Origin: UBA3910 sp964626065
GTDB taxonomy: Bacteria > Bacillota > Limnochordia > Darwinibacteriales > Darwinibacteriaceae
DNA: 30,262 bases
Reading direction: 5' to 3'
Assembly: GCA_964626065.1 (NCBI GenBank)
Contig: CAZVDE010000022.1
Span: 1 to 30,262 of the forward strand
The position numbers were made by a program, and so were the translations under genes. The notes below the pieces were generated by a model. The model had not been told where the DNA came from. It saw only the letters and a list, made by a program, of their open reading frames with translations, and did not search any database. Every line of letters begins with the position of its first letter. Within the stretch, counting starts at the first letter, position 1. Below, one piece after another: positions 8,013 through 15,383 of the stretch.

Positions 8013-10037
8013 ATGCGGACACGGAAAGTTGATGTTGTGGAGGACTATCACGGTACAGCGGTGGCAGACCCCTACCGCTGGTTGGAAAATGCGGAGCATC
8101 CTGAGGTGAAAGAGTGGGTAAGGGCCCAAAGACGCTTAACGGAGGGTTTTTTGGGCGAAGTACGAACTCGAGGCGCGATCAAACGCCGCTTGACTGAATT
8201 GTGGGACTACCCTCGCCATTCGCTGCCGAGAAAGGTGGGCGGCTGGTATTATTTTGAGACAAACAGCGGGCTTCAGAATCAATCGGTGCTTGTTCGCTGC
8301 CAAGAATTGGGCGCGAAGCCCGAGGTAATCTTGGATCCCAACACCTGGAGCGAAGACGGTACTGTTGCCTTAAGCGGGTTTAGCCCGGAAGAAACGGGCG
8401 AGTTTATGGCTTATACCGTATCGGCCCACGGCAGCGATCGGCAGGAAATCCGTATTCTCAATCTCACAACGGGCCAACACCTGCCTGAGGTGATTAAATA
8501 CTGCCGGTTTACCAATATGGCCTGGCATAATACGAAAGGGTTTTATTACGGCCGCTACCCTAAGCCGGGCACGGTCGCGCCGGAAGATGAGAACAACTTT
8601 AACCAAATCTATTGGCATCAATTGGGCACCGATCAGGCGCAGGACGTTTTAGTTTACGAACGGCCCGATCGGAAAGAACTAGGTTTTTTCCCGGCCATCA
8701 CCGCGGATCAAAACTATCTTACGCTCCATGTCTCTCACGGCACCGATCGGCGCAGCGGTTTTTACTACCGCCCGCTGCAGAGCGATGGGCCCTTCACAGA
8801 GCTTTTGCAGCACGGGGAAGCAAGGTACAACTTTTTGGGCAGTGTGGGAAATAATTTTTATTTTTTCACCGATTTAAATGCGCCCAAGGGCCGGTTGGTC
8901 TGCATTGACATTGAACGGCCAAACCGCAAGAATTGGCGTGAGATTGTAGCGGAACAAGAGGACGTAATTCTGACGGCGCGTTTAATCAACGGGCATTTTG
9001 TGGTCGCCTTTATGCATAACGCCCATTCCTTAGTCAAACTCTACGATCTGCAGGGTGAAAAGTCCCAAGAACTGGCCCTGCCCACGCTTGGTTCTGTCCA
9101 AGAGATTTCGGGCAGGCAAAATCACGCCGAGTTTTTTCTGGATTTTACCTCGTTTTTATACCCCACGGTGAGTTTGCATTATGATTTTGCCGCGGGCAGT
9201 TTAGATTTCTTTACGCGGCAGCAGCTGAAGTTTGATCCGGGGCAGTTTCAGGTCAAGCAAGTTTTCTACCCATCCAGAGATGGTACACAAGTATCTATGT
9301 ACCTGGTCCATAAAAGAGGCCTTGAACTAAACGGCGAAAATCCGGCCCTGCTTTATGGTTACGGCGGGTTTAACATTCCCATCACCCCCTCTTTCGCCCC
9401 TTCGCGCCTGTGGTGGTTGGAGCAGGGGGGTATTTATGCTGTGGCCAACCTCAGGGGGGGCAGCGAATATGGGGAAGAGTGGCACCAAGGGGGCATGCTG
9501 GAGAACAAACAGAATGTCTTTGACGATTTTCTTGCCGCGGCGGAATGGCTGATTGCCAATAAATATACTAAACCCGCCAGGCTGGCAATCGAAGGGCGCA
9601 GTAATGGGGGGCTTTTAGTCTCCGCCTGCATGGTTCAGCGGCCCGAGCTTTTTGGCGCCGTGATCTGCGGCGTACCCGTCACCGATATGCTGCGCTACCA
9701 TAAATGGACGGTGGGCCGCTATTGGGTGCCCGAATACGGCAACGGAGAAGAAAACGCGGACCATTTTGCCTTCTTGTACCGTTATTCGCCTCTGCATAAT
9801 GTGCGCAAGGCTCATTATCCGCCTACGTTGGTTGTGACTGCGGAAGGCGACGATAGGGTGGTGCCGGCCCACGCCTATAAATTCACCGCGGCTGTGCAGG
9901 AAGCCCAGCGGGGGACCGCTCCCATTTTACTGCGCGTGGATGCAAAATCAGGCCACGGCCACGGCAAGCCCACTGCCAAAGTGATTGACGAACATGGTGA
10001 TGTCTACAGCTTTTTGCAGCGGATTTTCGCCATGTAA
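8013..10037 (+). CDS. Prolyl oligopeptidase (S9A family)
   Basis: This cytoplasmic serine peptidase cuts short peptides after proline. The 674-residue length fits the family (about 690-710). The N-terminal part (about 1-400) is the beta-propeller that excludes large substrates, opening with the typical ADPYRWLE. The C-terminal alpha/beta-hydrolase domain holds the triad: Ser530 in EGRSNGG, Asp613 or Asp614 in EGDDRVVP, and His648 in SGHGHGKPT. No signal peptide is visible. The ATG follows AAAGGGGACTGCAA. The gene lies 56 bases after the HNH gene and is followed by a strong terminator. The role is probably general peptide turnover. Confidence 0.96.
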   Translation: MRTRKVDVVEDYHGTAVADPYRWLENAEHPEVKEWVRAQRRLTEGFLGEVRTRGAIKRRLTELWDYPRHSLPRKVGGWYYFETNSGLQNQSVLVRCQELGAKPEVILDPNTWSEDGTVALSGFSPEETGEFMAYTVSAHGSDRQEIRILNLTTGQHLPEVIKYCRFTNMAWHNTKGFYYGRYPKPGTVAPEDENNFNQIYWHQLGTDQAQDVLVYERPDRKELGFFPAITADQNYLTLHVSHGTDRRSGFYYRPLQSDGPFTELLQHGEARYNFLGSVGNNFYFFTDLNAPKGRLVCIDIERPNRKNWREIVAEQEDVILTARLINGHFVVAFMHNAHSLVKLYDLQGEKSQELALPTLGSVQEISGRQNHAEFFLDFTSFLYPTVSLHYDFAAGSLDFFTRQQLKFDPGQFQVKQVFYPSRDGTQVSMYLVHKRGLELNGENPALLYGYGGFNIPITPSFAPSRLWWLEQGGIYAVANLRGGSEYGEEWHQGGMLENKQNVFDDFLAAAEWLIANKYTKPARLAIEGRSNGGLLVSACMVQRPELFGAVICGVPVTDMLRYHKWTVGRYWVPEYGNGEENADHFAFLYRYSPLHNVRKAHYPPTLVVTAEGDDRVVPAHAYKFTAAVQEAQRGTAPILLRVDAKSGHGHGKPTAKVIDEHGDVYSFLQRIFAM

Positions 10038-10072
10038 AACAGGGGCAAAGATGGCTTAAGCTAGCTCTTTGA

Positions 10073-10117
10073 GCGGGAAAACACGGGGTAGCTCTCCCGG
10101 TTGTTTTCCCGCCTTTT
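10073..10117 (+). terminator. Rho-independent terminator after prolyl oligopeptidase
   Basis: GCGGGAAAACA (10073-10083) pairs perfectly with TGTTTTCCCGC (10102-10112). An inner CGGG/CCCG pair extends the stem, and CTTTTT follows. Confidence 0.93.
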
Positions 10118-10262
10118 TGTCAACCAGGCAGCGCTTAAGAAGGATTTTTTTGATTTAGGGAGAATAATAGAAAGGAATAATAGCCAAGAAACGCGGGGGA
10201 ACTTATTAGAAAAACTAATTTAAGTTGGGCAAAATCAAATATTAGCCAAGATGTTTTCTGCC

Positions 10263-10289
10263 CCCATCTTTTTTTAGATGGGTTTTTTT
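10263..10289 (+). terminator. Terminator hairpin upstream of the opine dehydrogenase-like gene
   Basis: CCCATCT (10263-10269) pairs with AGATGGG (10276-10282), followed by seven T. No gene ends just before it, because the previous gene already has its own terminator. It would therefore terminate a short leader transcript. Confidence 0.75.
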
Positions 10290-10345
10290 AACTCACTTGT
10301 GAAAAAAGGAATCCGGCCCCACGGAAAAGCGAAGAATAAGACATA

Positions 10346-10370
10346 TACTGGTGAGACGGGTCCACCGGTA
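10346..10370 (+). promoter_or_regulatory. Dyad and -10-like element upstream of the opine dehydrogenase-like gene
   Basis: TACTGGTG (10346-10353) and CACCGGTA (10363-10370) form an inverted repeat with one G-T mismatch. They overlap a -10-like TATACT (10344-10349), but no convincing -35 is visible. This could be an operator at a promoter or an RNA hairpin in the 5' leader. Confidence 0.35.
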
Positions 10371-10407
10371 TTTAAGATAAAATCAAAATGAAGCGAGGTG
10401 GTACGTT

Positions 10408-11505
10408 ATGAACATCACTGTGGTGGGAGCGGGTAATTCAGGGCTGGCAACGGCCGCCCATCTAAGTAAAGAGGGGCATAGCGTAACGCTCTGGAACCGT
10501 TCTAAAGAGACAATCGAGTTACTGATGAAAAGCAAAGAGATCCATTGTGAAGGGGTGATCGAAGGTACCTATGCCATCGATCAGGTGACGGCGGATATTG
10601 GCGTTGCTGTGCGCGATCCTGATTTAATCTTGATCACAACGCCTGCTAACGCGCATAGGGGCTTGGCTGAGGCTATTGCTAAGCACATCAAAAAATCAAC
10701 CGTGATCGTGCTCAACCCGGGGCGTACTTTTGGCGCCTTGGATTTTAAAGAGGTTTACGAAGAGCACAATCAGGAATTTGAGCAGATTATTGCGGAAACT
10801 CAAACCATAATCTATACCTGCCGCAAAACCCGCCCGGATGCGGTGAATGTGGTCGCGCTCAAATCTGATGTGCTCCTTTCCACATTCAACCCCGCCGAAA
10901 ACCAAAGCATCATCAACCGCATGCCCTCCTGCCTGCAGCCCCATTTAAAACCTGCCCAATCCATGGTGGAAACTTCTATCGGTAATGTGGGCATGATTTT
11001 GCACAGTGCGCCGCTACTTTTGAACGCAGGGTGGACTGAAAACGTGCACAGCACATATAAATATTACTACGATGGAATTACACCGTCGGTGGGGCGCCTC
11101 TTGGAAAGGATTGATAACGAGAGATTGGCGGTTGCCGCCGAGTTGGGTTGGCAGTTAGAACGCACTGAGGACTGGTTGAGGCGCAGTTATGGTGTTCAGG
11201 GAGGCACCCTTTTTGAAGCGATCCAGCAAAACCGCGCTTATGAAACGATCGAGGCCCCATCGCACCTGCAGCACCGCTACATTCTGGAAGATGTGCCCTA
11301 CGGCCTCGTACCCTTGGAAGGGGTGGGCAAAGCACTGGGGCTGCCCATGCGGGATACGGGCTTGATCATTGATCTTGCTTCCAGTATTATGGAACGGGAC
11401 TTTCGCGCGGAAGGGCGCAAAATTCACGACTTTCATATTTTGTTCAGCCGGAAAGGGGCCAAGGGTAATGGCGGAAAGGGTTGGTTTAGTCAAGCCAGCA
11501 GTTGA
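10408..11505 (+). CDS. Opine dehydrogenase-like NAD(P)-dependent enzyme
   Basis: The protein has 365 residues. The N-terminal Rossmann domain has GAGNSG at residues 7-12, and the C-terminal all-helical domain is of the octopine/nopaline dehydrogenase type. The family His is visible in LHSAP (His199), with downstream TPSVGRLLERIDNER and LEDVPYGLVPLEG also characteristic. Such enzymes reductively join an amino acid and a 2-oxo acid, or run the reverse. Bacterial relatives have varied or unknown substrates, so the true reaction is not readable here. AGCGAGGTGG lies just upstream of the ATG. The 3' end overlaps the B12 enzyme gene by 38 bases, which implies co-translation and a shared pathway. 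Confidence 0.88.
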   Translation: MNITVVGAGNSGLATAAHLSKEGHSVTLWNRSKETIELLMKSKEIHCEGVIEGTYAIDQVTADIGVAVRDPDLILITTPANAHRGLAEAIAKHIKKSTVIVLNPGRTFGALDFKEVYEEHNQEFEQIIAETQTIIYTCRKTRPDAVNVVALKSDVLLSTFNPAENQSIINRMPSCLQPHLKPAQSMVETSIGNVGMILHSAPLLLNAGWTENVHSTYKYYYDGITPSVGRLLERIDNERLAVAAELGWQLERTEDWLRRSYGVQGGTLFEAIQQNRAYETIEAPSHLQHRYILEDVPYGLVPLEGVGKALGLPMRDTGLIIDLASSIMERDFRAEGRKIHDFHILFSRKGAKGNGGKGWFSQASS

Positions 11506-13339
11506 TGCCCACACACTGGGCATCAATTCTCTGGCGGAATTGCTTAGGGATTGCGGTTATGAAGTTGTACTGGGCCCGGCAGAGGTTGCTGCTGCGCTGG
11601 ATGACATAAAATACCAAGCTCAGCGCCGCAAAGTGGTGGACTGGGTCACAGCCGAGAACCTGACTCGTCTGGGCGTTAGTTATAGGCTTGATCCGGGCCA
11701 AGCGGCCGCTTTAGTCGGGTTCTTGCTGCATGAGCTTTTGAACAACAAACTCCTGGCCCATCAGGGCGGCCCCCTGCGGGGTTTTTATTTCGCCGGCCTG
11801 CCCGAGGCCTGCGGCAGAATAGATCAAGAATACCACGGCCTAGTCAAGACATTTTCAGGCGGGGAAACGGCTGCCCAGACTCTGGCTAAATTTGAAGTAC
11901 CCCCGGAAAAAATCCCACCCGAACTACAAGAGGGCCAGCGCTACGATGAGCAGCGCCTTACCCTCGGTGCAGAGATCATCGCCGCGGGGCGGTACTTGGC
12001 TGAAAAACCGGCCCCCATCAGACGATACCGTGAATTGGGCAGCAGAGAGGACAGCCTGGAGAAAAGGTTGGGTGCGGTCAATTTTGGCGCCGTGCGGCCC
12101 CTGATGCGGGCCCATGCCGGGCCTTACTCCAGTGTGCGGGAGTTTCTTGACTGGGTGCAAAGACTGGCCCACACCGGCCTTTTGGATATTCTCTCCATCG
12201 GCACATCCCAGCTCACGCAGGGCAATTTCGGCGAGGATTGGGCTGATCTGCCCAACGGCGGCGGGGTACCTATTAATTCCGCGGCGGAATATGAGCAGAT
12301 CTGGGCCAACTCCAGGCCGCTTCTGCTGCGGACGTACGCCGGCACAAAAAACGTGCCCGAATTGGCGGCCATTCATGAAGAAACAATCAACATCTGCTGG
12401 CATGCCCTGTCCTTTTGGTGGTTTAACCGGCTGGACGGCAGGGGGCCGAACGGCCTTTTGGAAAACTTGAGGCAGCATGTGCAAACTACCGCCTATATTG
12501 CCCGTACGGGCAAACCTTTGGAGGCCAACGTTTCGCACCATTTCGCCTTTCGCGGCGGCGATGATGTGACTTATATTGTTTCCGCCTATTTAGCGGCCAA
12601 GCTGGCTAAAAAAATGGGGATCCGCACTTTTGTGCTGCAAAATATGCTGAATACGCCTAGGCAGACTTGGGGGCTGCAGGATCTGGCCAAATCACGGGCC
12701 TTATTGAGCCTGGTCAAGTCGCTTGAAGATCAAAGCTTCCGAGTTCTGCTGCAGCCGAGGGCGGGTTTGGACTATTTCAGCGCGGACGAGGAGCGGGCCA
12801 AAGCCCAGCTGGCGGCGGTGACGGCGCTCATGGATGATATTGAGCCCCGCAGTGAACAGTCACCGCCCCTGATCCATGTGGTCGGTTTTTCGGAGGGCAG
12901 CCGGCTGGCCACGCCCGACGTGATTGATGAAAGCATTCGTATCACCTCCTACACGCTGCGCAAGTACCGCGAATTACGCCGGAAGGGGTTGGTGGATGAT
13001 CTCAGCGAGAATCCTGAGGTGCACGAACGGGCCGCGGGGCTTATACGCGACGCCCGGATCGTAATTGGGGCCATCGAAGAACATATTGCCGAGCCTTACA
13101 GTGCGGAAGGTTTTTTCAAAATCTTCGTGAGCGGGTTTTTGCCGGTGCCATATCTTTGGAACCGGGAGGAAGTCTTCGAACAGGCGCGCTCTTGGGCTAC
13201 CAAACTTGTGCGCGGCGGTGTAGTGGTTGTGGATGATTTGGGGCAGCCGATTAAAACGGAGGCCCGCGTGGAGGCGGCCCTAAGCCGACTTGGCGACGCT
13301 CGCTACGCCTTAACACATCAACATAAAGCAGGTGATTAA
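11468..13339 (+). CDS. Cobalamin-binding mutase-like protein
   Basis: The protein has 623 residues. The N-terminus carries the B12-binding signature DxHxxG as Asp13-Ala-His15-Thr-Leu-Gly18, followed by an SxL-like segment at 71-74 and a FAG strand near 108. His15 would be the lower cobalt ligand. The rest, about 200-560, looks like a TIM-barrel resembling the catalytic subunits of carbon-skeleton mutases such as glutamate mutase. The resemblance is loose, with no closer match recalled. Having the B12 domain N-terminal on the same chain is unlike glutamate mutase, where it is a separate small subunit. The start is the ATG at 11468, because the B12 motif begins at residue 13. Its frame is open further upstream, but only across the preceding gene. 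The substrate is unknown. Confidence 0.78.
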   Translation: MAERVGLVKPAVDAHTLGINSLAELLRDCGYEVVLGPAEVAAALDDIKYQAQRRKVVDWVTAENLTRLGVSYRLDPGQAAALVGFLLHELLNNKLLAHQGGPLRGFYFAGLPEACGRIDQEYHGLVKTFSGGETAAQTLAKFEVPPEKIPPELQEGQRYDEQRLTLGAEIIAAGRYLAEKPAPIRRYRELGSREDSLEKRLGAVNFGAVRPLMRAHAGPYSSVREFLDWVQRLAHTGLLDILSIGTSQLTQGNFGEDWADLPNGGGVPINSAAEYEQIWANSRPLLLRTYAGTKNVPELAAIHEETINICWHALSFWWFNRLDGRGPNGLLENLRQHVQTTAYIARTGKPLEANVSHHFAFRGGDDVTYIVSAYLAAKLAKKMGIRTFVLQNMLNTPRQTWGLQDLAKSRALLSLVKSLEDQSFRVLLQPRAGLDYFSADEERAKAQLAAVTALMDDIEPRSEQSPPLIHVVGFSEGSRLATPDVIDESIRITSYTLRKYRELRRKGLVDDLSENPEVHERAAGLIRDARIVIGAIEEHIAEPYSAEGFFKIFVSGFLPVPYLWNREEVFEQARSWATKLVRGGVVVVDDLGQPIKTEARVEAALSRLGDARYALTHQHKAGD

Positions 13340-13341
13340 TT

Positions 13342-14238
13342 TTGCAGCCGGCCTATCTAAAACTCTGGCAGCAAGGCGAACTGCAGGCCAGGGCAGAGGA
13401 GGCTTTAGAGCACTACCAAGCATGCAATTTGTGCCCTCGTGCCTGCGGGGTTGAACGCAGTTGGGGTGCGGGTGTTTGCCGCGCACCGCAGCAGGCAGTT
13501 GTAGCCAGTTTTGGGCCGCATTTCGGTGAAGAGAGTGTGCTTGTGGGCAGCGGCGGCTCCGGAACGATCTTTTTTGCCCACTGCAGCTTGGCCTGTGTCT
13601 TTTGCCAAAACTACGAACTAAGTTTTGCCGGGGAGGGCACAGCCATAACGGGCGATCGGCTGGGGCAGATTATGCTCATGATTCAAAACGATTATCAATG
13701 CCACAATCTAAATCTGGTCAGCCCCACCCATTTTGTGCCCAGCATTTTGCAGGGGCTGCTGTATGCGGTCAAACGGGGTTTTCGCCTGCCTCTGGTGTAC
13801 AACTGCGGCGGTTATGAAAGCTCCGCTACTTTACGGCTGTTAGACGGGGTAGTGGACATTTACATGCCCGATTATAAATATTCCTGTGCTGAGCGGTCCG
13901 ATGCCTACTCCAAGGCACGGGACTACCCTGAGGTAGCGGCAGAGGCCCTGATGGAGATGGATAGGCAGGTGGGCGGCTTAAAAACGGATCACCGCGGGCG
14001 GGCGGTAAGGGGCCTTTTAATCCGCCATTTGATGCTGCCCGGGGGCCTGGACGATACCCAAGGCGTGCTGCAGTTTATCAAAGACAATCTCTCTTCGGAC
14101 TGCCTGGTGAACCTGATGGCTCAATATTATCCGCACCACAAAGCGGGCGAACACCCCGAATTGAATCGGCGGTTGACAAGGGGCGAATATGGGCAGGCGC
14201 TGGCCTTTGCCCGCGGGCTCGGTTTAAGGCTGGCTTAA
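13342..14238 (+). CDS. PflX-like radical SAM protein
   Basis: The protein has 298 residues. Residues 81-88 carry the radical SAM CxxxCxxC (Cys81, Cys85, Cys88, in CSLACVFCQN) that binds the 4Fe-4S cluster used to split S-adenosylmethionine. An N-terminal cysteine group (Cys28, Cys31, Cys35, Cys46, starting CNLCPRACG) fits the 'PflX' family (COG1313), related to pyruvate formate-lyase activating enzymes but of unsettled function. The segments GSGTIFF and YNCGGYES also fit. It starts with TTG after AGGTGAT, only two bases after the stop of the B12 gene, so the two are almost certainly co-translated. It may activate or modify an enzyme of the same cluster. No glycyl-radical enzyme is present in the window. 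Confidence 0.88.
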   Translation: MQPAYLKLWQQGELQARAEEALEHYQACNLCPRACGVERSWGAGVCRAPQQAVVASFGPHFGEESVLVGSGGSGTIFFAHCSLACVFCQNYELSFAGEGTAITGDRLGQIMLMIQNDYQCHNLNLVSPTHFVPSILQGLLYAVKRGFRLPLVYNCGGYESSATLRLLDGVVDIYMPDYKYSCAERSDAYSKARDYPEVAAEALMEMDRQVGGLKTDHRGRAVRGLLIRHLMLPGGLDDTQGVLQFIKDNLSSDCLVNLMAQYYPHHKAGEHPELNRRLTRGEYGQALAFARGLGLRLA

Positions 14239-14309
14239 GGAGGATTTGGAAAGGGATTCGGGGAGCCCTTGCAGAAAGTACCCACATTACCAGTTAAGGA
14301 GGGGTTTTT

Positions 14310-15329
14310 TTGAGATTTGGCGTTTTTACCGGCGGCGGAGACTCAGCAGGGATTAATGATTTTTTGTATTTTCTAGCTCAACGCCTTAATAGGGAAGGGC
14401 ACACTTTAATTGGTTTCCGCAATAGCTGGGAAGGGTTAATTCTTAACGATGGAAGAGAGCTTAACCGTGATGAACTGGAGGCGTCTCGTTTTATCCCCGG
14501 CACAATTTTGGGCACGGTGCGCCGCAACCCGGTTAAAGAGGGCAAGTTGGGTGATGTACTGAACACTTTGGAAAAGCGTGAAATTGATGTACTGATCGCC
14601 ATGGGCGGCGATGACACCTTAGGTGTTGCCAACCGTTTGGCGGGGGAAGGCCTGACTGTGATCGGGGTTCCGCAAACGATTGATAATGATCTGCAGGGTA
14701 CTGAGCGGACTTTAGGTTATGCGACCGCGGTAAGGCAAGCCGCCTCTGCCGTTAATTCTTTGGTCAACAGCAACATCGCCCATGACCGGGAAATGTTCGT
14801 GGAAGCGATGGGCCGCGATGCCGGTTGGCTCGCTTTGGCGATAGCCCTCAATACGCCTGCTTGCGCCTGTATGTGCCCGGAGGGCAGGATGGATTTGGCC
14901 GAGACGATTGCAGCCATGAGCAATTATAAACGGCGCACGGGCCGCTCCGCCCTGGCGGTGGTTTCGGAAGGCATTGACTTAGAAGGCTTCGATCGGTCTC
15001 GGGCCACTAGGGACGCGTTCGGCAACTTGGCCTATGAAGGCATCAGCCACGGTGTGGCGGATGAATATAAAAAGGCCACGGGCAGAACGTGCCGAGTGCA
15101 AGTGCTGGGGTACTTGATGCGTGGGGGTACCGCGGTTCCCGAGGATGTGCAGTTGGCAGCGGGATTTGCCAATACCGCGATTGACCTTGCTTTGGCGGGC
15201 AAAAGCGGTGAGATGGTGGGGCTGGCGGGCAGCGAAATTCTTTCGCGCCCCCTAGCGGACGTAATGGGGGTTAAGAAGACAGTTCCCCTGGATTACCTAA
15301 ACAAACAGCTTAAGCTGTTGGAACTCTAA
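14310..15329 (+). CDS. 6-phosphofructokinase, probably pyrophosphate-dependent type
   Basis: This is a glycolytic enzyme making fructose-1,6-bisphosphate, with 339 residues. The family motifs are GGGDSAGIN (8-16), GTVRRNP (68-74), TIDND (123-127, catalytic Asp125) and MGRDAGW. GGDDT at 99-103 has Asp102 where ATP-dependent enzymes have Gly (E. coli Gly104), which normally marks pyrophosphate use. The companion position is Gln122 (PQTIDND), where PPi enzymes usually have Lys and ATP enzymes Gly, so donor choice is uncertain. The TTG start has AAGGAGGGG at 14296-14304. It lies 71 bases after the radical SAM gene with no terminator between, so it could be the last gene of that operon. A strong terminator follows. 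Confidence 0.9.
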   Translation: MRFGVFTGGGDSAGINDFLYFLAQRLNREGHTLIGFRNSWEGLILNDGRELNRDELEASRFIPGTILGTVRRNPVKEGKLGDVLNTLEKREIDVLIAMGGDDTLGVANRLAGEGLTVIGVPQTIDNDLQGTERTLGYATAVRQAASAVNSLVNSNIAHDREMFVEAMGRDAGWLALAIALNTPACACMCPEGRMDLAETIAAMSNYKRRTGRSALAVVSEGIDLEGFDRSRATRDAFGNLAYEGISHGVADEYKKATGRTCRVQVLGYLMRGGTAVPEDVQLAAGFANTAIDLALAGKSGEMVGLAGSEILSRPLADVMGVKKTVPLDYLNKQLKLLEL

Positions 15330-15334
15330 ATGCG

Positions 15335-15370
15335 AAGCCCCCGTTTGCCTGCTGCAAGCGGGGGCTTTTT
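15335..15370 (+). terminator. Rho-independent terminator after phosphofructokinase
   Basis: AAGCCCCCG (15335-15343) pairs with CGGGGGCTT (15359-15367), with further TTTGC/GCAAG pairing in the loop and a T-run to 15370. The minus strand lacks a T-run, so it serves only the plus-strand gene. Confidence 0.93.
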
Positions 15371-15383
15371 GCCCGGAAGGATT

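Larger units (their letters stand above)
10118..10407 (+). other. AT-rich leader region with attenuator-like pairing
   Basis: This 290-base non-coding stretch is clearly more AT-rich than the genes around it. It contains a hairpin of AACTTATTAG (10200-10209) with CTAATTTAAGTT (10215-10226), a repeated TAGCCAAGA (10181-10189 and 10243-10251), and a GGGGG run (10195-10199). The GGGGG run can pair with CCCCC at 10261-10265. That pairing would use the first arm of the terminator at 10263-10289, so the two structures exclude each other, as in an attenuator. I recognise no known riboswitch class and no convincing promoter at the 5' end. Confidence 0.4.

Noticed and set aside
10118..10290. Cobalamin, SAM or cyclic di-GMP riboswitch in the leader
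   Set aside because: None of the conserved cores I know for these classes, such as the B12 box GCCACTG, is present.
10393..10410. T-box-like GAGGTGGTAC before the opine dehydrogenase start
   Set aside because: It resembles part of the T-box core, but it sits directly at the start codon as the ribosome site, with no terminator after it and no stem I or specifier loop recognised.
11924..12541. Long open frame of 205 codons on the minus strand
   Set aside because: It lies wholly inside the B12 enzyme gene, has no ribosome site or family motif, and reads as low-quality Pro/Arg/Gly-rich sequence typical of an antisense shadow in GC-rich DNA.
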